A stretch of 64,000 bases of DNA, taken from NCBI GenBank assembly GCA_902799905.1, contig CADCCB010000017.1, forward strand, positions 41,036-105,035, read 5' to 3'. This stretch comes from an uncultured Prevotellaceae bacterium (GTDB lineage: Bacteria > Bacteroidota > Bacteroidia > Bacteroidales > Bacteroidaceae). The notes under the pieces were generated by a model. It saw nothing but the letters and a program-made list of their open reading frames with translations. It made no database searches and had not been told where the DNA came from. Positions 15,272 through 23,603 of this stretch are shown here, piece after piece (the stretch's first letter is position 1; each line of letters begins with the position of its first letter). The position numbers were made by a program, and so were the translations under genes.

Positions 15272-17050
15272 TTACTTATCCCGTTCAATCCAGGCGATGG
15301 TGTCACCCTGACGGATGTTCTGTCCGGGTTTAACACTGATGTCTACCAGTTTACCTCCCATTGCTGCAGGGATGGAGACAATTTCCCCCCACTTGGTCTG
15401 GAGGTAGCAGAAGGTATCGCCCTCTTGATAGTGCTGTCCGATGAATGGTTCCACACAGGGAGCCAGCACACCTTCGCCTCCGAAGCCCCACAGCAGTTGT
15501 CCTGCCAGCGGTGATTTCACGGCATCGGCCTTGGCATGCTTCAAGGCTGCAATCTCTTCTGTAGAGATCTTTCCGCCTCCCAGTTTGGCATCCTTTGCCT
15601 TCTGCAGGTCGGCCAGCATCTGTTTCTTGGCCTGTCCACTCTTGAATGGGCGGTACTGCTCTGGGTGCATGGCCAGTTCGAAGAGTTCCTCGTCGTCCTG
15701 TCCATAGTCCCATCCGTTCTCGTCCATCTCCTTGCGGAAACCATCGAGGGCATTGGGAATCAGCGTGTGCGGGTCGGCATTGGTGAACTCGCGGTTTTGC
15801 TGCTGGGCCAGTTCGATCAGTTCTGGTGCAATCTCACCAGGCACTTTTCCACTCTTTCCGAGAATCATGCCCCAGATGGCATCGTCCATCATCACATAGC
15901 GACCCTTGCCCTGTTCCATAGTGAGGAGGTTCATCAGGGCGATGTTCTTGGTGTACTGTGAGAACGGTGTCACCAGTGGGGGATAACCCACCTTCGGCCA
16001 GACATACTCTACCTCATTGAAGAGTTTCACGAGCATGTCGTCCATCGTCAATTCGGCCTCGCCCTTTGCTGTGCGTATTTTGTTGATCATCTTCTGGATG
16101 GGGCCTAGGTCAGCCATCATCGAACCCATCATACCACCAGGCAGACCGCTGCCCAGAAGTAGGCTCGACATATGCTTGTTGGCAGGATTGATGAAATAGC
16201 CAAGCCAGTCATCTATGAACTCTTGAGTCAGGGTACGGGCCTGCATATAGGCATTCATGTTGATATCTGCCACCTCAAAGCCCTCATTCTTCAACATCGA
16301 CTGTACGGAGATGATATCTGGGTGCACTTTACCCCACGACAGCGGTTCAATGGCGGTATCGATAATGTCAGCACCATTGTTGCAGACTTCCAAGATAGAG
16401 GCCATTGACAGGCCTGGGCCTGAGTGACCGTGATACTGTACAATGATGTCGGGGTGTTTTGTCTTGATGGCCTTTGTCAATGCGCCAAGCATGGCAGGCT
16501 GTCCGATGCCGGCCATATCCTTTAGGCATATCTCCTCGGCACCGGCGGCAATCACCTCGTCGGCAATAGCACTATAGTACTCCACCGTATGCACAGGGCT
16601 GGTGGTAATACACAGCGTAGCCTGCGGAATCATACCGGCTGCCTTGGCCCACTTGATACTTGGAATGATATTACGCGTGTCGTTCAGACCGCAGAAAATA
16701 CGGGGGATGTCAACGCCCTGAGCATGTTTCACCTTATACATCAACTCACGGACATCGTCGGGAACGGGGTACATACGCAAGGCATTGAGACCACGGTCGA
16801 GCATGTGAGTTTGAATACCCACCTCGTTGAAAGGCTTACAGAAAGCGCGAACAGCCAAGTTTGGATTTTCGCCGGCCATAAGGTTTACCTGTTCGAAGGC
16901 TCCGCCATTGGTTTCCACTCGGGCAAAGCATCCCATGTCTATGATGACGGGTGCAATACGTTCCAGTTGGTCCTTACGAGGCTGAAACTTTCCGGACGAT
17001 TGCCACATGTCGCGATAGACAAGGCTAAACTTGATTTTCTTTTTTCCCAT
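15272..17050 (-). CDS. Pyruvate/oxaloacetate carboxyltransferase-type enzyme (OadA / PycB-like)
   Basis: This 592-aa protein resembles the carboxyltransferase subunit of oxaloacetate decarboxylase or pyruvate carboxylase. Residues 1-270 form the HMGL-like barrel: SLVYRDMWQS, ARVETNGGAFEQ, EICLKDMAG and the metal-binding HGHSG. The PYC_OADA domain (about 290-480) includes LLGSGLPGGMMGSM and FNEVEYVWPKVGYPPLVTPFSQ. A biotinyl/lipoyl-like domain (about 515-592) follows, but the usual acceptor motif (AMKM) is missing; the aligned stretch reads LQTKWGEIVSI. It therefore may not carry biotin itself. It stands alone, behind its own promoter. Confidence 0.82.
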   Translation of the reverse strand: MGKKKIKFSLVYRDMWQSSGKFQPRKDQLERIAPVIIDMGCFARVETNGGAFEQVNLMAGENPNLAVRAFCKPFNEVGIQTHMLDRGLNALRMYPVPDDVRELMYKVKHAQGVDIPRIFCGLNDTRNIIPSIKWAKAAGMIPQATLCITTSPVHTVEYYSAIADEVIAAGAEEICLKDMAGIGQPAMLGALTKAIKTKHPDIIVQYHGHSGPGLSMASILEVCNNGADIIDTAIEPLSWGKVHPDIISVQSMLKNEGFEVADINMNAYMQARTLTQEFIDDWLGYFINPANKHMSSLLLGSGLPGGMMGSMMADLGPIQKMINKIRTAKGEAELTMDDMLVKLFNEVEYVWPKVGYPPLVTPFSQYTKNIALMNLLTMEQGKGRYVMMDDAIWGMILGKSGKVPGEIAPELIELAQQQNREFTNADPHTLIPNALDGFRKEMDENGWDYGQDDEELFELAMHPEQYRPFKSGQAKKQMLADLQKAKDAKLGGGKISTEEIAALKHAKADAVKSPLAGQLLWGFGGEGVLAPCVEPFIGQHYQEGDTFCYLQTKWGEIVSIPAAMGGKLVDISVKPGQNIRQGDTIAWIERDK

Positions 17051-17100
17051 AATACATTATTTATATTATACTTTATTTGTTGGTTTTACATAATATTCTG

Positions 17101-17130
17101 CAAAGATAGTAAAAAAAGTAGAAAGTTCAA
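17101..17130 (-). promoter_or_regulatory. Promoter of the carboxyltransferase gene
   Basis: Minus strand: TTG at 17130-17128, 19 nt, then TATCTTTG at 17108-17101. The coding start at 17050 is 50 nt further on. Confidence 0.65.
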
Positions 17131-17253
17131 TGATTATGGCGTTTTTTTTCGCTTTTTTTGTCTATTGCTTGATGTTTCTCTATTAAAAAATGTGACATAC
17201 GCATGGCGTTCTCGTTGTTTTTTACTACCTTTGCCCCAAAAATAAGAAAACAA

Positions 17254-17961
17254 ATGACAAAGATTGCTTGTATGATGGTGTCGGCAGCCATGCTGCTATT
17301 GGCGGCATGCACTTCCCAGCCGATACCGGAAACACCGGTAGGGGTGGAGCAGGGGAGAAGCATCAATGCACTGGTCTGTGAAGGTTCCAACGATACCTTG
17401 TTGATTTACCTGACCACTCCCTATGACGGCTCTGACCCCGATACACTCAATGTGCTATGGGCTTGGAAGAATCATCGCATCTACGGAATACCCAATGTGG
17501 GCGATAATGTGGTGGCGCTGAGAAATGATAGCGACTCAACATGTGCCGATGTGGTGATAGTCACAGAAGACCTGATGGGACGTTGGGGCTTTGAGACCTT
17601 CCCCTCGTTGCGCCAGATGGCGGGCATGCCTGCTGATACCAGTCTGTTGCCTGACACGCTGAAGCAACTGTTGAAAGTGTCTCGCGAATACAGCATCAAT
17701 TTCAAGAATGACCATACCATGCTCTCTCTTGGTGGCAGACGTCGGTCTAAGACAGAGGAAATGCCTATAGAATATCCCCAGATGAAACAATACACAGAGT
17801 GGGGGCTCGATGAAGACCGACTGCTGCTCTATGTCTCGGCTGTTGACTCCACAGGCGAAATTAATGTCACAGGAGTTGATACGGCAAGTTTCGTCATGCT
17901 GCGTCCTGACACGATGGTGCTGAGAATAAACGGTGAAGAGCGGGGATTCAGTAAAAAATAA
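17254..17961 (+). CDS. Hypothetical lipoprotein
   Basis: A 235-aa protein with a lipoprotein signal (MTKIACMMVSAAMLLLAAC, Cys19 in LAAC). I do not recognise the mature domain. It is rich in Asp, Thr and beta-prone segments, with VLWAWKNHRIYGIPNVGDN and GRWGFETFP suggesting a beta-sandwich or WD-like fold. The frame is open from 17203, but a promoter core TACCTTTG (17226-17233) lies in that stretch, so the lipoprotein start at 17254 is preferred. It precedes the outer-membrane barrel gene by 84 nt; a joint envelope role is possible. Confidence 0.7.
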   Translation: MTKIACMMVSAAMLLLAACTSQPIPETPVGVEQGRSINALVCEGSNDTLLIYLTTPYDGSDPDTLNVLWAWKNHRIYGIPNVGDNVVALRNDSDSTCADVVIVTEDLMGRWGFETFPSLRQMAGMPADTSLLPDTLKQLLKVSREYSINFKNDHTMLSLGGRRRSKTEEMPIEYPQMKQYTEWGLDEDRLLLYVSAVDSTGEINVTGVDTASFVMLRPDTMVLRINGEERGFSKK

Positions 17962-18045
17962 GTGTAGGAATTAAACTTTAGGCTGCATTGTTCGTCAATA
18001 CAATCAGTAAACAAGTTAATTTCTCGACAATACAAGTAAACGACA

Positions 18046-21000
18046 ATGAAACGATTTCTACTCACGACGGCCGTATTGCTCATAACGGCCCTCTCAGTTC
18101 AGGCACAGCGCACCATCAGTGGTACTGTCATTGATGATGCCGAGAAAGAGGCTGTCATTCAGGCTACTGTAGCCCTGCTTAAGACTGACAGCACATTGGT
18201 TGCTAACACAGCCACCAATCTGGACGGCCAGTTCCGACTGACAGCCCCGCAGGATGGTCGTTATCTGCTGAAGGTGACCTACTTAGGCTACAAGACCCTC
18301 GTCAAGAATGTGACGATGGAAGGCAAACCCGTCAGCATGGGTCAACTGGTCATTCAGGCCGATGCCATCTTGTTGAAGGGGGCTGAAGTGGTGAAGAATC
18401 AGGCCAAAGTGTACACGAAGGATGACACCTTAATATATAATGCATCGGCCTACCGTGCTCCCGAGGGCTCGGTTGTCGAGGAACTTATCAAGAAACTGCC
18501 GGGTGCCGAGGTCAGCGACGATGGTACCATCAAGATTAATGGTAAGCAGGTGCAGAAAATCAAGGTCGACGGCAGAGAGTTTATGACGGGCGATACCAAG
18601 ACTGCCATCAAGAACCTGCCCACTTCGATTGTGGATCGTATCAAGACCTACGACGAGAAGAGTGATCTGAGCCGTGTGACGGGTATCGATGACGGCAATG
18701 AGCAGATGGTACTTGATTTCGGCTTGAAGAAAGGCATGAATAGAGGTATGTTCGCCAATGTCGATGGTGGTATTGGTACGAAGAGCCGTTATAGTGGTCG
18801 TGCCTTTGGTGCCTTGATGAAAGATGAGTGGCGTGTGATGTCGTTTGTCAATGCCAACAATACCAACGATATGGGCTTTGGTGGCGGTGGCGGCGGCGGA
18901 CGCTTCGGTGGTGGCGGACGTAATGGTCTGCAGGCCTCGAAGATGGCTTCCGTCAACTTCAACTACGAGAAGACCAATGTGCTGGTCATGGACGGCTCCG
19001 TACGCTGGAACCACAACGATGGTGACACCTGGAGTCGCAGTTCATCGGAGAACTTCGTCAGTAAGACGGGTTCGTTCAGTGAGAGTGCCAGTCAGTCTTT
19101 CTCACGCGGCAACTCGTGGGATGCCCAGATGCGACTGGAGTGGACCCCCGATACTTTATGGAATATCAGTCTGCGTCCTACTTGGAGTTATAGTTCCAAC
19201 GATGGTACGTCGGTCAATTCTTCTGCCACCTTCAACGATGATCCTTATAGTTATGTCTCGTCTACCGACGTGATTACTGAGATGGTCAGCCGTATGCTGG
19301 CTATTAGCGACACGCTGCTGGTGAACGCCCGCAATAGCAACGGACTGAACTACAGGGACTCTAAGCGATTGGGTGGCACGCTGCAGATCAACCGCAAGTT
19401 GGGCGGTGGTGGCCGTAATATCACCCTGCAGTTGGGAGCCAACTACAGCGATGGTGACTCCCGTGCCATTTCTTCAAACTTGGTGAACCTCTACCGTTAC
19501 ATCGTTTCCAATCCCGACTCATCTCTTTATCAGACCAACCGTTACAACCTGACACCTTCGAAGAACTACGACTATAACGCTCGTCTGACCTATAGCGAGC
19601 CTATCTTCAGGGGTGGATTCCTGCAGTTCAGTTACAACTTTCAGTACCGCTACACTAAGAACGACCGTTCTACCTACGACTTCAGTTGGGCCAACAATAC
19701 TTATCGCGACTATCTCGACTGGACTGGTATCGAACCCCTCTATCGCGGCTATGATGACTATCTGAACGCCCCCTTGTCTGCAGCATCGCTTGATAACTAC
19801 TACCGTCGTGACCTGAGCCGCTTCTCGGAATACAAGAACTATATCCACACGGCAGAAGTCATGCTGCGTGTCATCAATGAGAAATACAACTTCAATGTGG
19901 GTGTGCAACTGATTCCACAGTCTTCAGAGTTCACCTATCGCTATCTCACTACCGACACGGTGACATCGCGTAATGTTGTCAACTGGAGCCCGACGGCTAA
20001 TTTCCGCTGGAAACTGAGCGACCGTGGCAACCTCCGCTTTGAATATCGCGGCTCCACCAGTCAGCCATCCATGTCCGACCTGCTGCCTATCACCGACAAT
20101 AGCGACCCTCTGAACATCACCAGTGGTAATCCTGGCTTGAAGCCTTCCTTCACGCAGCGCTTGAACCTGCGCTACAACGACTACTTCGAGCGTCATCAGC
20201 GCTTTGTATTTGCCAATCTGCGATTCTCTACCACCAGCAACTCTGTGGCAAACATGGTGAAATACAATCCCGTGACTGGTGGACGTGAGTCGAGACCTGA
20301 GAATATTGACGGCAACTGGGATATCAGCGGTAACTTCACTTTCAATACCGCTCTCGACACGCTGGGTAACTTCAACCTCAACTCCAGCACCGATGCTAGT
20401 TATGCCAACAATGTAGGCTATATCGATCTGGAGAGAAATGGCAACGTCAGTAAGATGACTACTAAGCAGACTGTCCTTGGCGAGCGTCTGGGATTCAGTT
20501 ACCGCAACGAATGGTTGGAGATCGAACTCAATGGTGGCCTGCGCTACAACTATGTGTACAATGCCCTTCAGCCCAATTCTAACCTGAGCACATGGGCTTT
20601 CAACTATGGCTTCAACGCTACGTTGCAGACCCCTTGGGGCATGCAGGTGACCTCTAACCTGAATATGTCGAGCCGCAGAGGCTATAGCGATGCTTCTGCC
20701 AACACCAACGAACTTATCTGGAACGCCCAGATCTCACAGAGTTTCCTGAAGGGTAAGCCCCTCTCGCTGCGTCTGGAGTTCTACGACATCCTGCACCAGC
20801 AGTCCAACTTCTCGCGTACCATCAATGCAATGTCACGTAACGACAACTGGTACAATTCCATCAACAGTTATGTGATGCTGCGTGCTACCTATCGCCTGAA
20901 CCTCTTCGGAACCAAGGAGATGCGTAAGTCTATGCGTGGTGGCGGCTTCCCTGGTGATGGCCCTGGTGGCAATCGTGGTGGTAGAGGCAACCGCGGTGGT

Positions 21001-21051
21001 GGCAGAGGCTTCGGCGGTGGCGGAGGCTTCGGTGGCCCTGGCCGCTTCTAA
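18046..21051 (+). CDS. Outer-membrane beta-barrel protein, TonB-dependent-receptor-like, Gly-rich C-terminus
   Basis: This 1001-aa protein has a signal peptide ending at VQAQ, then a CarboxypepD_reg-like beta domain (RTISGTVIDDAEKEAV, about 22-105), a plug-like domain (about 125-230, with SVVEELIKKLPGAEV and GREFMTGD) and a long beta-barrel. It fits the OMP_b-brl_3 group of Bacteroidetes receptors. Two unusual glycine stretches occur: GFGGGGGGGRFGGGG near residue 285, inside the early barrel, and a tail of about 40 residues made almost only of Gly, Arg, Asn, Pro and Phe. No TonB box was identified. The C69 dipeptidase gene follows after 25 nt, so import and peptide cleavage may be coupled. 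Confidence 0.85.
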   Translation: MKRFLLTTAVLLITALSVQAQRTISGTVIDDAEKEAVIQATVALLKTDSTLVANTATNLDGQFRLTAPQDGRYLLKVTYLGYKTLVKNVTMEGKPVSMGQLVIQADAILLKGAEVVKNQAKVYTKDDTLIYNASAYRAPEGSVVEELIKKLPGAEVSDDGTIKINGKQVQKIKVDGREFMTGDTKTAIKNLPTSIVDRIKTYDEKSDLSRVTGIDDGNEQMVLDFGLKKGMNRGMFANVDGGIGTKSRYSGRAFGALMKDEWRVMSFVNANNTNDMGFGGGGGGGRFGGGGRNGLQASKMASVNFNYEKTNVLVMDGSVRWNHNDGDTWSRSSSENFVSKTGSFSESASQSFSRGNSWDAQMRLEWTPDTLWNISLRPTWSYSSNDGTSVNSSATFNDDPYSYVSSTDVITEMVSRMLAISDTLLVNARNSNGLNYRDSKRLGGTLQINRKLGGGGRNITLQLGANYSDGDSRAISSNLVNLYRYIVSNPDSSLYQTNRYNLTPSKNYDYNARLTYSEPIFRGGFLQFSYNFQYRYTKNDRSTYDFSWANNTYRDYLDWTGIEPLYRGYDDYLNAPLSAASLDNYYRRDLSRFSEYKNYIHTAEVMLRVINEKYNFNVGVQLIPQSSEFTYRYLTTDTVTSRNVVNWSPTANFRWKLSDRGNLRFEYRGSTSQPSMSDLLPITDNSDPLNITSGNPGLKPSFTQRLNLRYNDYFERHQRFVFANLRFSTTSNSVANMVKYNPVTGGRESRPENIDGNWDISGNFTFNTALDTLGNFNLNSSTDASYANNVGYIDLERNGNVSKMTTKQTVLGERLGFSYRNEWLEIELNGGLRYNYVYNALQPNSNLSTWAFNYGFNATLQTPWGMQVTSNLNMSSRRGYSDASANTNELIWNAQISQSFLKGKPLSLRLEFYDILHQQSNFSRTINAMSRNDNWYNSINSYVMLRATYRLNLFGTKEMRKSMRGGGFPGDGPGGNRGGRGNRGGGRGFGGGGGFGGPGRF

Positions 21052-21076
21052 TGGATTCAAATTATAACAAAACAAT

Positions 21077-22720
21077 ATGAAACGACAAGCACTTCTCTTG
21101 GCCATGCTCACCGTTACGGCGGGAGCATTGGCGTGTACAAACTTCATCGTAGGCAAGAAGGCATCGGCCGATGGCTCAGTCATCTGCTCCTATAGTGCCG
21201 ACAGTTATGGTATGTTCCAGGGCTTGGTACACTATCCGGCTGCTAAGTATCCGAAAGGCACCATGCTCAAGGTCTACGACTGGGACACCAATAAGTATGG
21301 CGGTGAGATCCTGCAGGCTGAAGAGACCTACAATGTTATCGGCAACATCAACGAGTGGCAACTCACTATCGGCGAGACTACCTTCGGCGGACGCGAGGAA
21401 ATGGTGGATACGACAGGCATCATCGACTACGGATCACTCATCTACATCACCCTGCAGCGTGCCAAGAATGCCCGCGAGGCTATCGACGTGATGACGTCAC
21501 TCGTCGAGCAGTATGGCTATAACTCGGAGGGTGAGACCTTCACCATCTGCGACCCCAACGAGGCCTGGATCATGGAGATGATGGGTTGCGCCAGCGACCG
21601 TAAGGTGGAGAAGGGACGCACCGTCTGGGTGGCCCTGCGCATTCCCGATGACATGATTTGCGGACACGCCAACCAGAGCCGTATCACCAAGTTCAATATG
21701 AAGGACAAGGAGAATGTGCGCTACTCAAAGAATGTGGTGTCCTATGCCCGTAAGATGGGATGGTTCTCTGGCAAGGATGAAGACTTCTCGTATAATGCCG
21801 CCTATGCTGCCCCCGATTTCTCCGGCCGTCGTATCTGTGATGCCCGTGTGTGGTCGTTTTTCAATCGCTATGCTGATGGTATGGACCGGTATATCCCCTG
21901 GGCAGAGGGGCGTGACCCCAATGCCGAGCCAATGCCCCTGTGGGTGAAGCCCGCCAAGAAGGTGAGTGTTGCTGATGTCCGTGAGGCTATGCGTGACCAC
22001 TTCGAGGATACGCCTTTCTCACTCGATGGCGACATCGGCGGTGGTATCTGGGAGATGCCTTACCGTCCCACACCTCTTTATTTTAAGGTCGATGGCAAGG
22101 AATACTTCAACGAACGTCCCGTCTCTACCCAGCAGGCAGGCTTTGTCTTTGTGTCGCAGATGCGCTCGTGGATGCCCCGTCAGGCAGGAGGCTGCTTCTG
22201 GTTTGCCAACGACGATGGCAACATGGTGCCCTTCACGCCAGTCTATTGCTGTGCCACCGAGTCGCCCCGTCCCTACAACACCCCAGGTGCCGATGCTCTT
22301 AATTTCTCCATGGACAATGCCTTCTGGGTGCAGAACTGGGTATCTAATATGGTTTATCCGCGTTACTCGATGCTCTTCCCCAGTCTGAAGGAGGTGCGCG
22401 ACTCTCTCGACCGCTCCTATATGCTTGCCCAGAAGGAGGTAGAGGACAAGGCTCTTCTTCTTGATGAGCAGGCCCGTGTGAAGTACCTGACGGCCTATAC
22501 TGCCGAGAAGGCTGACCAGATGCTGGCTCGCTGGCAGAAACTGGCCACCTATCTTATCGTGAAGTACAACGACATGACGGTGAAGCCCGAGGAAAACGGA
22601 CAGTTTACGCGTAACCGCTATGGCATGGGCTCTACGGTGAAGCGTCCCGGCTATTCCGAGAAATATGCACGCGAACTGATTAAACAGACCGGAAATAAGT
22701 TCGCTAAACCAGAGAAATAA
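21077..22720 (+). CDS. C69-family dipeptidase, secreted
   Basis: A 547-aa N-terminal nucleophile hydrolase. The signal peptide (MKRQALLLAMLTVTAGALA) is followed directly by Cys20 in CTNFIVGKKASADGS, which after cleavage becomes the N-terminal nucleophile as in the PepD/C69 family. Further conserved parts are ETFTICDPNEAWIMEM, DRKVEKGRTVWVALRIPDD and CCATESPRPYN. Relatives release dipeptides from peptides; this one should act in the periplasm or at the surface. It is the second gene of a pair with the outer-membrane receptor. Confidence 0.92.
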   Translation: MKRQALLLAMLTVTAGALACTNFIVGKKASADGSVICSYSADSYGMFQGLVHYPAAKYPKGTMLKVYDWDTNKYGGEILQAEETYNVIGNINEWQLTIGETTFGGREEMVDTTGIIDYGSLIYITLQRAKNAREAIDVMTSLVEQYGYNSEGETFTICDPNEAWIMEMMGCASDRKVEKGRTVWVALRIPDDMICGHANQSRITKFNMKDKENVRYSKNVVSYARKMGWFSGKDEDFSYNAAYAAPDFSGRRICDARVWSFFNRYADGMDRYIPWAEGRDPNAEPMPLWVKPAKKVSVADVREAMRDHFEDTPFSLDGDIGGGIWEMPYRPTPLYFKVDGKEYFNERPVSTQQAGFVFVSQMRSWMPRQAGGCFWFANDDGNMVPFTPVYCCATESPRPYNTPGADALNFSMDNAFWVQNWVSNMVYPRYSMLFPSLKEVRDSLDRSYMLAQKEVEDKALLLDEQARVKYLTAYTAEKADQMLARWQKLATYLIVKYNDMTVKPEENGQFTRNRYGMGSTVKRPGYSEKYARELIKQTGNKFAKPEK

Positions 22721-22770
22721 GACAGAAGACTCCCTAAAACGTACTTTTTTTGAAAAAACTTGCTGAAAAG

Positions 22771-22802
22771 TTTGGTGGATTCGGAAAAAGTGCGTACCTT
22801 TG
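22771..22802 (+). promoter_or_regulatory. Promoter of tRNA-Arg
   Basis: TTTG at 22771-22774, 20 nt, then TACCTTTG at 22795-22802, with flanks nearly the same as the promoter of the tRNA cluster at 10312. Confidence 0.75.
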
Positions 22803-22855
22803 CAACCGCAAATCAGAAATGAGGCTCTTGAGGCCCACTGATGAGGAGCCGAGGA

Positions 22856-22929
22856 GGTTCCGTAGCTCAACTGAATAGAGCATCTGACTACGGATCAGAA
22901 GGTTGTGGGTTTGAATCCCGCCGGAATCA
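22856..22929 (+). tRNA. tRNA-Arg (ACG)
   Basis: A 74-nt cloverleaf with acceptor arms GGTTCCG/CGGAATC, D-arm TAGCTCAACTGAATAGAGCA, anticodon stem TCTGA/TCAGA with loop CTACGGA (anticodon ACG, A34 probably edited to inosine) and T-arm GTGGGTTTGAATCCCGC. CCA is not encoded. A terminator follows at once. Confidence 0.97.
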
Positions 22930-22934
22930 CAGAA

Positions 22935-22960
22935 AGAGAGGTCGTAAGGCCTCTTTTTTT
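22935..22960 (+). terminator. Terminator after tRNA-Arg
   Basis: AGAGAGGTC pairs with GGCCTCT around GTAA-type loop bases, followed by seven T residues. It lies 6 nt after the tRNA. Confidence 0.8.
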
Positions 22961-22970
22961 AGTTATAACG

Positions 22971-23603
22971 ATGACTGCAATGATAAAGAGAATACTATTT
23001 GTTTTGTTTCTCCTCCTGACGGTTGCCGGGGTGTCTGCCCAGACAGCCACTCAGCCAAATGAGGCCAGGGAACTGTTTGACAAGATCTATAACAAGATGT
23101 TCGGTCCAGAGGGCTGTTCCCTCCGTTACGATGTGAATATCATTGGTATCTACAAGACCCACGGCTCCATTTGGTACAAGGAGAAGAAGCAGCGCTTCAG
23201 CGATGAGCGCGTCGACGTGTGGAACGACGGCGTGACGGCCTATATGGTCTATCGCAAGAAGAAGGTCGTGGAGATTCATGATGCCAACTCCGATAAGAAG
23301 GACAAGTATTCCGGCAAGTTCAAGTTCTCGCTTGATGATTTCGACTACAGTAAGTCGATGGATGGCGAAGACCTGGTGCTGAGGCTCAAGCAGCGTCGTG
23401 GCGCCAAGGGCACCGTCAAAGAGGTGCGCGCCTATATTGATCCGAAGACGCTGACCCCTAAGTTTGTGAAGGTCAAGGTGTCGTTTATCTGGACGAAAAT
23501 CAAGATCAGCAATTTCATGGCTGGTTTCATCAACGACAACATGTTTGTATTTCCGCAGGATCAGTATCCCAGCAGCGAGTACAAGTATGTGGACAAGCGT
23601 TAG
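22971..23603 (+). CDS. LolA-like secreted protein
   Basis: A 210-aa protein with a signal peptide (ILFVLFLLLTVAGVSAQ). The mature part alternates beta strands (LRYDVNIIGIYKTHGSIWYKEKK, VDVWNDGVTAYMVYRKKKVVEIHD) and resembles the open-barrel fold of LolA/LolB-type lipoprotein carriers; this is a fold impression only. An earlier in-frame start at 22905 lies within tRNA-Arg and is rejected; ATG 22971 or 22980 are the choices. Its stop overlaps the recQ stop on the other strand (23600-23603). Transcription would need to pass the terminator at 22935 or start in the short gap. Confidence 0.6.
   Translation: MTAMIKRILFVLFLLLTVAGVSAQTATQPNEARELFDKIYNKMFGPEGCSLRYDVNIIGIYKTHGSIWYKEKKQRFSDERVDVWNDGVTAYMVYRKKKVVEIHDANSDKKDKYSGKFKFSLDDFDYSKSMDGEDLVLRLKQRRGAKGTVKEVRAYIDPKTLTPKFVKVKVSFIWTKIKISNFMAGFINDNMFVFPQDQYPSSEYKYVDKR

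Noticed and set aside
15046-15333. A 95-codon plus-strand frame after the GH25 gene
   Set aside because: It overlaps both the lysozyme gene and the carboxyltransferase gene in other frames and crosses the inverted repeat between them.
17203-17253. Upstream extension of the lipoprotein gene
   Set aside because: The extension contains the promoter core TACCTTTG, and the lipoprotein signal begins only at 17254.
22019-22870. A 283-codon minus-strand frame opposite the C69 dipeptidase and reaching into tRNA-Arg
   Set aside because: It overlaps a confident protease gene and a tRNA gene and has no motif of its own.
22905-22970. Upstream extension of the LolA-like gene to 22905
   Set aside because: The extension lies inside tRNA-Arg and its terminator.
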